Assembly: GCF_001594145.1 (NCBI RefSeq) | Contig: NZ_LVCF01000004.1 | Span: forward strand, 1 to 64,000 | Length of the DNA: 64,000 nt | DNA from: Branchiibius sp. NY16-3462-2 | Lineage (GTDB): Bacteria > Actinomycetota > Actinomycetes > Actinomycetales > Dermatophilaceae | Direction of reading: 5' to 3' | Shown: one piece after another, positions 50,624 to 61,024 of the stretch | How the letters are laid out: every line of letters begins with the position of its first letter | Position numbering within the stretch: the stretch's first letter is position 1 | Program-made: the position numbers and the translations under genes | The notes under the pieces: generated by a model | Told to the model about the DNA's origin: nothing | The model's input: only the letters and a program-made list of their open reading frames with translations | Database searches by the model: none

Positions 50624-52159
50624 CGAACGGTTGGAGGGTGGTTTGCGCCACCCCGCCAGCCGGCCCCCGGCGCTGACCGCCTGGATCCGGCGCAAGGTGG
50701 CCGTGCGGGCATCGGCGGTGGTGACCACCAGCAGTTCGTCGCCGTGCCGCAGGACGGTGTTCGGGCCGGGAACGGCGCTCGTCCCGTCGCGGACCACCAG
50801 CGTCACCGCCGCCCCCGCGGGCAGCCGCAACTCGTGGATCTCGACGCCGTTGAGTCGCGACTCCGGGCCGACCCGTACCTGCAGAAGATCAGCGTGCAAC
50901 TCATCCAGCGGCGTGGACTCGACCTCCACGGTGACGGTGTGCGCGGCGGTTGCGATCCCGAGCCGGCGGGCCAACCAGGGCAGCGTCGGTGCCTGCACGA
51001 TGGTGAACACCACCACCAGGACGAAGACCAGGTCGAAGATCCAGCCGGTGTTGGGGGTGCCGACCGTCAACGGGACCGTGGCCAGCACGACCGGCACCGC
51101 TCCGCGCAGCCCCGCCCAGGACAGGAAGGCCATCTCCCGTGGCGTGAACCGGAACGGTGTCAGGCTGACCAGCACCGACAGCGGCCGGGCCAGCAGGAGC
51201 AACACCACGCCGATGACGATCGCCGGCACCAACTGGTCCATCAGGCGCTTGGGCGAGGCCAGCAGGCCGAGCATCACGAACAAGCCGATCTGGGCCAACC
51301 AGCCCAGCGCCTGGGCGAAACTGCGGGTTGCCTGCCGGTGCGGCAGCCGGTGGTTGCCGATGACCAGGGCGCACAGGTACGCCGCGATGAAGCCGCTGGT
51401 GTGCGCGAGGTCGGCCACGCCGTACGCCAGGACGGTCAGGCTCAGGATGGCCAGGGAGAACAGCGCCGAGGAGGTCGCGGTGATCCGCTGGCCGATCCAG
51501 GACCCGGCCCAGCCGATGGCCAGACCGATCGCGGCGCCACCGACCAGTTCGAGGGTCGCCTCGATGACCACGACCCACCACGGGCTCTCGTTGCGGTGCG
51601 CCGCGCCCTCGGCGAGAGCGACCACGATCAGCACCACCGGTGCGTCGTTGAAACCGGACTCTGCCTCGAGCACCCCGGTCAGGCGGTGCGGCAGCGGCAC
51701 CCGTCGCAGGACCGAGAAGACCGCTGCGGCATCGGTGGAGCTGGTGATGGCGCCCAGCAGGAAGGCCACCTGCCAGTTGAGGTTCAGCAGATAGTGCGCG
51801 GCGACACCGACGACGGCGATCGACACCAGGACCCCGACGGTGGACAGCACCGCTGCCGGGGCGACGCTGCGTCGGATCGAATCCCAACTGGTGGTCAGAC
51901 CACCTTCGGCCAGGATCAGTGCGAGCGCCGAATACCCGAACACCTGCGTCAGCCGCGGGTCGCTGAACTGGATGCCCAGCCCGGCCTCGCCGAGGATCAG
52001 CCCGATGCCCAGATACAGCAGCAGGGTCGGCAGGCCCGATCGGTTGGCCAACCGCACCGCGGCGACGGACACCAGCAGCACCAGGGACCCGATCACCAGC
52101 GTGCGGGTCAGGTCCTCCGGGGTGAACGACGTGATGGCGCTCAGAGAGGAGGGCAGCAT
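50621..52159 (-). CDS. Cation/proton antiporter, CPA1 NhaP2/CvrA type, with TrkA_C domain
   Basis: 512 aa from ATG 52159 with AGGAGG eight bases upstream. About 12 hydrophobic segments; ion-binding region TSSTDAAAVFSVL and ESGFNDAPVVLIV, with the conserved Asp. SWAGLRGAVPVVLATVPL is typical of the family. A C-terminal TrkA_C domain (about 410-500; LPAGAAVTLVVRDGTSAVPG, RHGDELLVVT) should sense nucleotides. Probably potassium or sodium/proton exchange at the membrane. Confidence 0.9.
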   Translation of the reverse strand: MLPSSLSAITSFTPEDLTRTLVIGSLVLLVSVAAVRLANRSGLPTLLLYLGIGLILGEAGLGIQFSDPRLTQVFGYSALALILAEGGLTTSWDSIRRSVAPAAVLSTVGVLVSIAVVGVAAHYLLNLNWQVAFLLGAITSSTDAAAVFSVLRRVPLPHRLTGVLEAESGFNDAPVVLIVVALAEGAAHRNESPWWVVVIEATLELVGGAAIGLAIGWAGSWIGQRITATSSALFSLAILSLTVLAYGVADLAHTSGFIAAYLCALVIGNHRLPHRQATRSFAQALGWLAQIGLFVMLGLLASPKRLMDQLVPAIVIGVVLLLLARPLSVLVSLTPFRFTPREMAFLSWAGLRGAVPVVLATVPLTVGTPNTGWIFDLVFVLVVVFTIVQAPTLPWLARRLGIATAAHTVTVEVESTPLDELHADLLQVRVGPESRLNGVEIHELRLPAGAAVTLVVRDGTSAVPGPNTVLRHGDELLVVTTADARTATLRRIQAVSAGGRLAGWRKPPSNRS

Positions 52160-52202
52160 GCGGCAGGCCTCCTCGTGCGTAGGGGTCGGTGCGCCGATTC
52201 TC

Positions 52203-52766
52203 TCAGTCGGGCAGTGGCAGGCGCCGCACGCCCTGGTCGGGAGTGAGGACGGCATCCACCGGCTGGTCGTGATCATCCGCCGGTACGGCGGTCAGCACCT
52301 CGTCGTCGAACACCACTGCCAGCCGGAGCGCTTCGGGGTCGCTGCGCAGCAGCGCCCGGTCGTAGGAACCGCCGCCCTGACCCAACCGGCGACCGGTCAC
52401 ATCGACCGCGAGGGCCGGCAGCACGATCACTGCGGCGTCGGCGATCGCGGTCACTCCGAGGTCCTCGTCGGTGGCCAGGTCGCGCCAGGACAGGTCCTTG
52501 TCGGCCAGCAGGATCGGAGCGATGACCTGATACCCGGCGGATCGTAAGGTCGCGATGATCTCCTCGGTGGGTGGCTCGGTCGGGAGGGACTCGAAAACCG
52601 CCACACACGGCGTACGTGCATCGGCCAGGAATTGCGCCAGGTGCGCCGCGAGGCGCCGGCCCAACTCACGGCGGCTCGACTCGTCGGAGGCTGCGACCCG
52701 CTCGCGCCGGGCGCCCCGCAGGTCGCGGCGCAATGCGACCTTGGCCGCAGCTTCGGACTGATCCAC
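52203..52766 (-). CDS. 5-formyltetrahydrofolate cyclo-ligase
   Basis: 187 aa from GTG 52766. ATP-dependent conversion of 5-formyl-THF to methenyl-THF. Opening ALRRDLRGARRERVAASDE, then VFESLPTEPPTEEIIATL and the signature LGQGGGSYDRAL (about residues 137-148), and a late DAVLTPDQGV. The start is short of the divergent galU; GACACT six bases before GTG could be its -10. Confidence 0.92.
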   Translation of the reverse strand: MDQSEAAAKVALRRDLRGARRERVAASDESSRRELGRRLAAHLAQFLADARTPCVAVFESLPTEPPTEEIIATLRSAGYQVIAPILLADKDLSWRDLATDEDLGVTAIADAAVIVLPALAVDVTGRRLGQGGGSYDRALLRSDPEALRLAVVFDDEVLTAVPADDHDQPVDAVLTPDQGVRRLPLPD

Positions 52767-52788
52767 CTGACGAGTGTCCCCGACCGCA

Positions 52789-52794
52789 TAGGGT
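52789..52794 (+). promoter_or_regulatory. -10 element of a probable leaderless galU promoter
   Basis: TAGGGT ends six bases before ATG 52801, without a Shine-Dalgarno sequence. Confidence 0.45.
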
Positions 52795-52800
52795 GTGCGC

Positions 52801-53739
<939 letters not shown>

Positions 53740-53754
53740 GCAGGCGCTGACGGT

Positions 53755-54933
53755 TTGCTGACTCCCGAGGAATACCGCGCGCTGTTGTGCGAGCGGGTGC
53801 CGCTGCTGGCGGCGGTCGACGTGCCGCCCGTGCAGTCCGTGGGCTCGACGCTGGCCGCTGATGCGGTGTCGAACGTCCTGCTGCCCGGCTTCGACAACTC
53901 GGCCATGGACGGGTACGCCGTCCGGGCCGCTGATCTGCCCGCGACGCTGCCGGTGTCCCTGGACATCCCGGCCGGTGACACCCGTTCGCTGAGCCTGCCG
54001 GCCGGTTCGTCTGCCCGCATCATGACCGGAGCGCCGCTGCCCGCGGGTGCGGACGCCGTGGTGCAGGTCGAAAACGTTGTCGTATCAGGCTCTTCGGTGC
54101 AGTTCCCCGCTGCCGTGCCGGTCGGGACGGCAGTGCGCACGGCTGGTTCCGATGTCCGGCCCGGTGACGTCGTGCTCACCGCCGGCACCCGGATCGCACC
54201 GACCCAGTTGTCGGCCCTGGTCTCCTGCGGAGCGCCCGTGCTCTCGGTCCGCCGACCTGCCCGTGTGGCGGTTGTGTCGACCGGTGATGAGTTGCGGGAG
54301 GCCGGATCCGACCTGCTGCCAGGGCAATTGGTGGATTCGAACGGTCCGACGATCGCGGCGCTCGCTTCCGCCGCGGGTCACGAGGTGACCTTCGTGGGCC
54401 GGGTGGGGGACACCGCCGACGAGGTACGCCGGGTGCTTACCTCCGTTGCCGACCGCGCCGATGCGATCATCACCTCCGGTGGTGTCAGCGCCGGCGCCTA
54501 CGAACCGCTGAAGCTGGCCTTCCAGGACTCCGGCGAGCTGGACTTCTACTCGGTGGCGATGCAGCCCGGGAAACCGCAGGGCTTCGGAATCCTCGACGGC
54601 ACACCGGTTTTCGCGCTGCCCGGCAACCCGGTGAGCGTCGTCGTGTCGTTCCTGGTGTTGGTGGCGCCGGCGCTGCGCGCGATGAGCGGTGACCTCTCAC
54701 CGATCCGGACCGTGCGGGTGCAGGCGGCGGCGCCCTGGCGACGGGTCGACCACCGCGCCCAGTTCGCCCGGATCCGCTTCACCGGTGACGGTCGGGTCGA
54801 GCCCGCCGGCGGTCATGGATCACACCTGATCGGTGGCCTCGCCGGAGCCGACGGACTGGCCATCGTGCCCGCAGGATCGCCGGATATCGCCGTCGGCGAC
54901 TGGGTCGATGTGATCGGATTCCCCGGCCGCTGA
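53755..54933 (+). CDS. moeA: MoeA-type molybdopterin molybdenumtransferase (Glp-like)
   Basis: 392 aa. MoeA_N domain with LLPGFDNSAMDGYAVRAADL (about residues 42-61) and IMTGAPLPAGADAVVQVE; central MoCF_biosynth domain with VVSTGDEL, VDSNGPTIAAL and ITSGGVSAGAYE; MoeA_C from about 315. It inserts molybdenum into molybdopterin. In Corynebacterium the gene in this cluster, Glp, also binds FtsZ and pairs with GlpR/SepX; that second role could apply here. TTG start at 53755 is the first reasonable one, without a clear ribosome site. Confidence 0.92.
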   Translation: MLTPEEYRALLCERVPLLAAVDVPPVQSVGSTLAADAVSNVLLPGFDNSAMDGYAVRAADLPATLPVSLDIPAGDTRSLSLPAGSSARIMTGAPLPAGADAVVQVENVVVSGSSVQFPAAVPVGTAVRTAGSDVRPGDVVLTAGTRIAPTQLSALVSCGAPVLSVRRPARVAVVSTGDELREAGSDLLPGQLVDSNGPTIAALASAAGHEVTFVGRVGDTADEVRRVLTSVADRADAIITSGGVSAGAYEPLKLAFQDSGELDFYSVAMQPGKPQGFGILDGTPVFALPGNPVSVVVSFLVLVAPALRAMSGDLSPIRTVRVQAAAPWRRVDHRAQFARIRFTGDGRVEPAGGHGSHLIGGLAGADGLAIVPAGSPDIAVGDWVDVIGFPGR

Positions 54934-54934
54934 C

Positions 54935-56653
54935 TCAGCCCTCGGCACGCTCGCGGGCCCGCTCGAACAGTTCGCCCTTCTTCACCTTGCCCGTCGCCGT
55001 CATCGGCAGTCCGCTGACCACCTCCACGACCGGCACCTTGTACGGCGCCATGTTGTCGCGGGCCCAGGTCGTGAGTTCTTCCGCGGTGACCGACGCCTCC
55101 GGGATCAGCTCGACGAACGCCAGGGGAAGCTGACCGCGGTCGGCGTCGGGCATCGGGACGACGGCCAGGGTGGCGACCTCGGGGTGCAGTCGCAGGATGG
55201 CCTCCACCTCCGAGGGGAAGACGCTCATCCCGCTGACCTTGATCATCTCCTTGTTGCGCCCCAGGTAGTGCAGCGCGCCCCACTCGTCCAGCCGACCGGT
55301 GTCGCCGGTGTGCAACCACCCGTCGTGCAGGGCAGCGGCCGTGTCGTCCGGTCGCCCGAAGTAGCCCTTCAGCAGCGAGGGGCTGCGCACGATGATCTGC
55401 CCGGCCGTGCCCACCGGCACCGGACCCAACTCGTCGTCGACGATCAGGATGTCGGTGCCCGGCACCGGCAGTCCGCAGAAGACCGGCTCGGCAGTCAGAT
55501 CGCGGTCCCCGTCCTGGAAGCCGAGCGTGATCGTGTCACCGGTGTGGGTCTCGGTCATCCCGTACGACGCCTCCCGGATCACGTGGCCCGTCACCTCCCG
55601 CCACTCCTGACGGATCTGTGGGGTCAGCTTCAGGACGAACGACATCGCCAGGGCGGTATGAAGCGAGGACAGATCACGACCGGGTGCCTGCTCGAGCAAC
55701 TCCACGTAGTTGTCGACCGTGCCGAGCATGGTCGTCGCGTGCTGGTTCTCGATGAGGTCCAGCACCAGCGACACGTCCCAGCGGCGCAGCAGGTGCACCT
55801 GTCCGCCGTTGACGAGGGGACCCAGAATGCCGAAGTCCTCGCCGGCGATCCAGAAGATCGGCACGAAGATGATGCTGGCCGATCGCTCCTGCCCGACCCG
55901 CTGTCCCTGGGCGGCCGTGATGGTGACCGCCGTGTAGACCATGTCGCCCTGCGTGTGCTCGCAGCCCTTGGGCATACCGGTGGTGCCGCCGGTGTAGTTC
56001 AGTGCGGCCAGGGCGTCCGGATCGGCTGCCTGCGGCGTGATGGGTGTCGAATCGGCAACTGCGGCATGCCATTCCGGCTCCGGAGCATCCTGGATTGGCG
56101 CAACGAGTACGTCGGGTAGCGGTAGCCCGGCCGCGACCAACGGTGCGCTGGGCGCCAGACGCAGGACTCGGCGTACGGGGGTGCGGTCCAGGACCGAGCG
56201 GACCAGGGGCAGCAGCGGTTCCTCGGCAACCAGCACGCTTACCCCGGCGTCGGTGAGTTCGTGGGTCAGTTCGTGCTCACGGAACATCGGGTTGATCGGC
56301 ACGTGCACACATCCCGCGGCCAGCGTGCCCAACATGATCGCCGTGAACTGCGGGCAGTTGCCGGCCAGGACGCCGACCCGGGCGCCAGGCTCGACCCCTG
56401 CTGCCCGGAGCCAACCCGCCCACCGCAGTGCCTGATCGGCCAACGTGCGGTAGTCCCAGGTGAGTCCGTAGAACGAGAGCGCCGGTGCGTCCGGAGCGTG
56501 GTCCGCCCAGTGCCACAGGTAGTCGGTGATCCCGGCCAGGCCGGGCAGACCCGTCGGGTCCTGCGGCACCTGCTCGGGCCAGTTCGCCCTCTGCAGCGAG
56601 CGGATCTCTTCGAGGGCCGAGTCGTAGCTGGGCCGCAGCGGCGTTGCTGTCAT
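54935..56653 (-). CDS. AMP-forming acyl-CoA synthetase/ligase
   Basis: 572 aa, ANL superfamily. ATP motif LNYTGGTTGMPKGCEH (about residues 211-226), Y-G-M-T-E-T-H-T (about 370), GDTGRLDEWGALHYLGRNKEM and VSGMSVFPSEVEAIL; the catalytic Lys is in ATGKVKKGEL near the end. It activates a carboxylic acid to its CoA thioester. Neighbours (TetR and acyl-CoA carboxylase) suggest the product is the carboxylase substrate. Related to crotonobetaine/carnitine-CoA-ligase-like enzymes; the acid is unknown. Overlaps tetR by 4 nt. Confidence 0.92.
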   Translation of the reverse strand: MTATPLRPSYDSALEEIRSLQRANWPEQVPQDPTGLPGLAGITDYLWHWADHAPDAPALSFYGLTWDYRTLADQALRWAGWLRAAGVEPGARVGVLAGNCPQFTAIMLGTLAAGCVHVPINPMFREHELTHELTDAGVSVLVAEEPLLPLVRSVLDRTPVRRVLRLAPSAPLVAAGLPLPDVLVAPIQDAPEPEWHAAVADSTPITPQAADPDALAALNYTGGTTGMPKGCEHTQGDMVYTAVTITAAQGQRVGQERSASIIFVPIFWIAGEDFGILGPLVNGGQVHLLRRWDVSLVLDLIENQHATTMLGTVDNYVELLEQAPGRDLSSLHTALAMSFVLKLTPQIRQEWREVTGHVIREASYGMTETHTGDTITLGFQDGDRDLTAEPVFCGLPVPGTDILIVDDELGPVPVGTAGQIIVRSPSLLKGYFGRPDDTAAALHDGWLHTGDTGRLDEWGALHYLGRNKEMIKVSGMSVFPSEVEAILRLHPEVATLAVVPMPDADRGQLPLAFVELIPEASVTAEELTTWARDNMAPYKVPVVEVVSGLPMTATGKVKKGELFERARERAEG

Positions 56654-57288
56654 GACTGCTCCTGGTGGGTGTGCGAGGACGGATCGATGCCGATGAGCGT
56701 GGCTCCGACCTCGATGACGGAATCAACGAATTTGTTCTGGGCGGAACGGGATTGGGTACGCCGGTCCAGCGCCCCACTGCGCAGGGTCGAGGAGATGAAT
56801 TCGGCGACGATGCTGCTGGAGGCCACCGGGTGGATCGTGCCGGCCGCGCGCTCCCGCTCGAGGTAGCGCGCAAAGCGGCGGACCGGGCGGTGCCACAACT
56901 CGTCGTGCAGCGCCCGGATGTCCTCGTTGCGGCGGGCTCGTTCGGTCATGACCTCCAGCAGGGGCCCGTGCACCCACAGGGCCTGCGCCGTGCGACGGCA
57001 GGTCTGCGAGAGCACCGTCCACGGATCGCCGGGCGGCACGTCCTGCGCGGCGATGAACTCGGCCACGACCTGCTGGGCCAGCGCCAGGAGAACGTCCTCC
57101 TTGGAGGAGAAGTAGACGTAGGCGGTGGCGCGCGAAACTCCTGCGCCGGCAGTGATGTCGGCCATCGTTGCCTCGTCGTAGCCGCGCTCGGCGAACACCT
57201 GCTCGGCAGCGGTGAGCAACTGCTGATGGCGCTGGGTGTGGCTGCGCTCGCGGGCATCGCGCACTACCCATCCGTTGCCATCGGTCAC
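56650..57288 (-). CDS. TetR-family regulator of the acyl-CoA genes
   Basis: 212 aa from GTG 57288. The N-terminal helix-turn-helix is TMADITAGAGVSRATAYVYF (about residues 40-60). The C-terminal domain contains RRTAQALWVHGPLLEVMTE and a WHRPVRRF stretch. An ATG at 57330 is in frame but would place the 24-bp palindrome inside the gene, so I prefer the GTG. Divergent to the carboxylase with the palindrome between, and cotranscribed with the ligase: probable repressor answering to acyl-CoA. Confidence 0.88.
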   Translation of the reverse strand: MTDGNGWVVRDARERSHTQRHQQLLTAAEQVFAERGYDEATMADITAGAGVSRATAYVYFSSKEDVLLALAQQVVAEFIAAQDVPPGDPWTVLSQTCRRTAQALWVHGPLLEVMTERARRNEDIRALHDELWHRPVRRFARYLERERAAGTIHPVASSSIVAEFISSTLRSGALDRRTQSRSAQNKFVDSVIEVGATLIGIDPSSHTHQEQS

Positions 57289-57300
57289 GTGGTCATCGTG

Positions 57301-57324
57301 ATTGACATTGACGTCAATGTCAAT
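57301..57324. promoter_or_regulatory. Perfect 24-bp palindrome, TetR operator
   Basis: ATTGACATTGAC followed directly by its exact reverse complement, centre between 57312 and 57313. It contains the repeated half-element TTGACA/TGTCAA. It ends 14 bp before the carboxylase GTG and begins 12 bp upstream of the tetR GTG, so it can control both directions. Confidence 0.8.
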
Positions 57325-57338
57325 GAGCATGGCTAGCT

Positions 57339-60300
57339 GTGACTGTATTGGTGGCCAACCGCGGCGAGATAGCTGTCCGGATCATTCGCTCGGCGAAGGA
57401 ACTGGGGCAGCGCACGGTGATCGTCCATGCGGCAGACGAGGCGGAGACGATGGGCGTCCGGCTCGCCGACGAGGCCGTGGCGCTGCCCCAGAGTGGCCCG
57501 GCCGCCTATCTGGACTTCGCCGCGATCGTGGCGGCCGCACCTGCGGGTGCCCTGGTCCACCCGGGGTACGGATTCGGTTCGGAGAACGCCGATTTCGCCC
57601 GGTTGTGCGAGACCGCCGGTCTGGTCTTCGTCGGGCCGTCGGCAGGCACGCTGGAACTCTTCGGTGACAAGACCCGGGCCCGGGCGGCCGCTACGGAAGC
57701 GGGCCTGGACCTGACACCGGGCACCGGCATCGACCCGGAACCGGCGCAGGTGCGCGCCCTGCTGGCCGAGCATCCCGGCGGCGTGATGATCAAAGCGGTT
57801 GCCGGTGGTGGCGGTCGCGGGATCCGTCAGGTCACCGATCCCGACCAGGTCGAGGAGCAGATGCAGCGCTGCCGGGACGAGGCGCAGGCCGGTTTCGGTG
57901 ACGGACGGATCTACGCCGAAGCGCTCGTGACCAGCGCCCGACACATCGAGGTGCAGGTCGTCGCCGACGGTCAGGTGGCACTGACCCTGGGCGACCGGGA
58001 CTGTTCGGTCCAGCGCCGCCATCAGAAGGTCATCGAGATGGCACCGGCGCCGCAGCTACCGGTGGCTCTTCGGGATCGGATGGCCGAGGGTGCGAAACGT
58101 CTCGCCGAGAGCGTCGGCTACCGGGGCGTCGCCACGGTGGAGTTCCTGGTCACCCAGGACGCGGCGTACTTCCTGGAGGTCAACCCGCGCTTGCAGGTCG
58201 AGCACACGGTCACCGAAGAGGTCACCGGCAGTGACCTGGTGGCGGCCCAACTGCGGTTGGCGCAGGGGGCCAGGATGGCGGAGCTGCTGGAGCAGGAGGT
58301 GCTGCGCACCGAGGTCCGGGGGATGGCGATCCAGGCCCGGCTGAACGCCGAAACGCTGAGCCCGGACGGTGAGGTGCATGCCACCTCGGGCACGATCCAG
58401 GAGGTCCAGTGGCCGGGTGGCCCGGGGGTGCGCGTCGACACCAGTGCGTACGCCGGGTTGCGGCACAGCCCGCGCTACGACTCCCTGCTGGCGAAGGTCA
58501 TCTGCTCCGGGCCGACCGGCGCTGTCGCACAGCGCAGATTGCTGCAGGCGCTGAGCGAGACGCGGCTGGTAGGCGTGGGGACCAATATCCCTGTGCTGCA
58601 GTCCATTGCCGCCACCGACGGACTCACCCGCGGGCGACTGAGCACCTCCTGGCTGGAGGACGACTGGTCAGCCGTCATCGCCGACGCAGCAGCCAGTGCT
58701 GTCGAGGAGGTGCCCGATGAGCAGGTCCTGGACGCTCTCGAGCCCGGGCAGTTCGCGGTCCACTCGGTGATGCCCGGCGTGGTGGCCGCCCTGGCGATGG
58801 TCGGCGGCGACCGGCCCGCCGGCAGCGATCTGGCCGTCGTCGAAGCCATGAAGATGGCGCACCCCCTGACGCACGAGGCACCGGTGCGCGTGGTGCGGCA
58901 CCTGGTGTCCCTCGACGATCAGGTCGAGGCCGGTCAGGCGTTGCTCGTGGTCGAGTCGGTGGGCGCCGACACCTCCGGCGACAACAGGGTCGAGGCCGAC
59001 CTGGACGCCCCGCGCGACGATCTGGAGGACGTGCGCGACCGCCAGGCGCGGCTGCTGGACGACTCCCGGCCGGAGGCGATCGCCCGGTGGCACGCCAAGG
59101 GCCGGCGCACGGCGCGGGAGAACATCGCCGACCTGGTCGATGACGGCTCGTTCGTGGAGTACGGCGGCCTGGCCATTGCGGCCCAACGCGCCCGCCGCAG
59201 CGAGCAGGACCTGGTCGACAACACGCCGGCAGACGGGTTGGTCTGCGGCACCGCGGAGATCAACGGGCAGCCGGTCGTGGTCCTGTCCTACGACTACACC
59301 GTGCTGGCCGGCACCCAGGGGGTGCGCAACCACGCCAAGACCGACCGGATGCTGGAGGTCGCCCATCACCGTCGGCTGCCGGTCGTCTTCTTCACCGAGG
59401 GCGGAGGTGGGCGTCCCGGTGACACCGACGTCTCGGGCATTACCGGACTGGACGTCGGGACGTTCCGTGCGATGGGTGCGCTGTCCGGGCTCGTGCCGCT
59501 GGTCGGAGTCGTCTCCGGCAACTGCTTCGCCGGCAACGCCGCGTTGTTGGGAGTCTGCGACGTGGTGATCGCGACACCCGAGGCGAGTATCGGGATGGGC
59601 GGTCCGGCGATGATCGAGGGCGGTGGTCTGGGGGTCGTGCGCGCTGCGGATGTCGGCCCGGTCGAGGTCCAGCGACGCAACGGGGTCGTGCACGTCGTCG
59701 CCGAGGACGACGCCGATGCGGTGGCAACCGCTCGCACGTACCTGTCCTATTTCCAGGGCGATTCGAGCGACTGGACGGCGCCGGACCCCCGGATCGCCCA
59801 GCACGCCGTACCCCAGGACCGGATGCGTTCCTACGACGTGCACCGTGCCCTGACCGGAGTTCTCGACGAGGGATCCTTCCTCGAACTGCGGGCCGATTAC
59901 GCCCCCGGTATCCGGACGGGACTGGGCCGGGTGGCCGGCGCGGCGTACGGCATCGTCGCCAACGACTGCCGGCACCTGGGCGGCGCGATCGATGCACCGG
60001 GTGCGGACAAGCTGCGTGACTTCCTGCGGGTGTGCAACGCCCACGGGCTGCCCGTCGTGACCTTCTGTGACACACCGGGTTTCATGGTCGGCCCGGATGC
60101 CGAGAAGGAGGCGACGGTGACCCGGTTCGGGCGGCTGTTCGCTGACACCGCCGCGCTGCGGGTCCCGATGGGCACAGTCATCCTGCGCAAGGCGTATGGC
60201 CTGGGCGCGATGGCGATGGCGGGTGGATCCTTCCGGGCGCCCCAGTTCACCATCGCCTGGCCGACGGGGGAGATGGGACCGATGGGTCTGGAGGGTGCCG

Positions 60301-60488
60301 TCCGGTTGGGCTACCGCAAGGAGCTCGCGGCGATCGAGGACCCACAGGAACGCCAGGCGGAGTACGACCGGCTGGTTGCGGCGGCGTACGCACAGGGCAA
60401 GGCGATGGTCGCCGCTACCGTGTTCGAACTGGACGACGTGATCGAGCCCGCTGACACCCGCCGGTGGATCCAGACCCTGCGCAGCTAG
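57339..60488 (+). CDS. Single-chain biotin-dependent acyl-CoA carboxylase
   Basis: 1049 aa. Biotin carboxylase (1-440: VANRGEIAVRIIRSAKELG, KAVAGGGGRGI, EVNPRLQVEHTVTE), linker, biotin carrier (about 470-545) with VEAMKM and biotinyl K505. The carboxyltransferase (about 570-1049) has GTAEINGQPVVVLSYDYTVLAG and GGGGRPGDTD for the N-domain, and FCDTPGFMVGPDAEKE, AMAGGSF for the C-domain. Most actinobacterial ACC/PCC enzymes use separate alpha and beta chains. This order on one chain is that of the long-chain acyl-CoA carboxylases (LCC) known from Mycobacterium avium. It makes alpha-carboxyacyl-CoA. Confidence 0.94.
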   Translation: MTVLVANRGEIAVRIIRSAKELGQRTVIVHAADEAETMGVRLADEAVALPQSGPAAYLDFAAIVAAAPAGALVHPGYGFGSENADFARLCETAGLVFVGPSAGTLELFGDKTRARAAATEAGLDLTPGTGIDPEPAQVRALLAEHPGGVMIKAVAGGGGRGIRQVTDPDQVEEQMQRCRDEAQAGFGDGRIYAEALVTSARHIEVQVVADGQVALTLGDRDCSVQRRHQKVIEMAPAPQLPVALRDRMAEGAKRLAESVGYRGVATVEFLVTQDAAYFLEVNPRLQVEHTVTEEVTGSDLVAAQLRLAQGARMAELLEQEVLRTEVRGMAIQARLNAETLSPDGEVHATSGTIQEVQWPGGPGVRVDTSAYAGLRHSPRYDSLLAKVICSGPTGAVAQRRLLQALSETRLVGVGTNIPVLQSIAATDGLTRGRLSTSWLEDDWSAVIADAAASAVEEVPDEQVLDALEPGQFAVHSVMPGVVAALAMVGGDRPAGSDLAVVEAMKMAHPLTHEAPVRVVRHLVSLDDQVEAGQALLVVESVGADTSGDNRVEADLDAPRDDLEDVRDRQARLLDDSRPEAIARWHAKGRRTARENIADLVDDGSFVEYGGLAIAAQRARRSEQDLVDNTPADGLVCGTAEINGQPVVVLSYDYTVLAGTQGVRNHAKTDRMLEVAHHRRLPVVFFTEGGGGRPGDTDVSGITGLDVGTFRAMGALSGLVPLVGVVSGNCFAGNAALLGVCDVVIATPEASIGMGGPAMIEGGGLGVVRAADVGPVEVQRRNGVVHVVAEDDADAVATARTYLSYFQGDSSDWTAPDPRIAQHAVPQDRMRSYDVHRALTGVLDEGSFLELRADYAPGIRTGLGRVAGAAYGIVANDCRHLGGAIDAPGADKLRDFLRVCNAHGLPVVTFCDTPGFMVGPDAEKEATVTRFGRLFADTAALRVPMGTVILRKAYGLGAMAMAGGSFRAPQFTIAWPTGEMGPMGLEGAVRLGYRKELAAIEDPQERQAEYDRLVAAAYAQGKAMVAATVFELDDVIEPADTRRWIQTLRS

Positions 60489-60523
60489 TCCGGCCGAATC
60501 GAGAATTGGTGGTTGGCGCGCGG

Positions 60524-60529
60524 CACAAT
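60524..60529 (+). promoter_or_regulatory. -10 element of a probable leaderless moaC promoter
   Basis: CACAAT ends six bases before GTG 60536; no ribosome site. Confidence 0.4.
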
Positions 60530-60535
60530 AGGTAG

Positions 60536-61024
60536 GTGACCAGCAACGAAGCGCCCCGGCTGACCCATGTGCGGGCCGACGGCAGCGCCGCGATGGTCGA
60601 CGTGTCGGCCAAACCGATCACGGCCCGTAGCGCATCCGCCCGGGGCTTGGTCCTGTTGTCCTCCGCCGCGGTCGCCGCGCTGCGCGATCGGACCGTACCC
60701 AAGGGTGACGCGCTCGCGGTGGCCCGGATCGCGGGGATCCAAGCCGCCAAAGCGACCCCGGCGCTGATCCCGCTGGCGCATCCGGTCGCCGTACACGCGG
60801 TGTCGGTCGACCTGGCCGTCCACGACGAGGGGGTGCAGATCGACGCCACGGTGCGCACTGCGGACCGCACCGGCATCGAGATGGAAGCGCTGACCAGTGT
60901 CTCGGTCGCGGCGCTCGCGTTGATCGACATGATCAAGGCGGTCGACAAGCACGCCCGGATCACCGATGTGCGCGTCGTCGCCAAATCCGGTGGCCGGTCA
61001 GGGGATTGGGCCGAGGATGCCTGA
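60536..61024 (+). CDS. moaC: Cyclic pyranopterin monophosphate synthase
   Basis: 162 aa. Motifs LTHVRADGSAAMVDVSAK, AGIQAAKATPALIPLAHP and MIKAVDKHARI with the catalytic Lys; the acidic EMEALTSVSVAAL stretch is conserved. It makes cyclic pyranopterin monophosphate, the first molybdenum-cofactor intermediate, with MoaA. GTG start at 60536. mogA starts inside its last codons. Confidence 0.95.
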   Translation: MTSNEAPRLTHVRADGSAAMVDVSAKPITARSASARGLVLLSSAAVAALRDRTVPKGDALAVARIAGIQAAKATPALIPLAHPVAVHAVSVDLAVHDEGVQIDATVRTADRTGIEMEALTSVSVAALALIDMIKAVDKHARITDVRVVAKSGGRSGDWAEDA

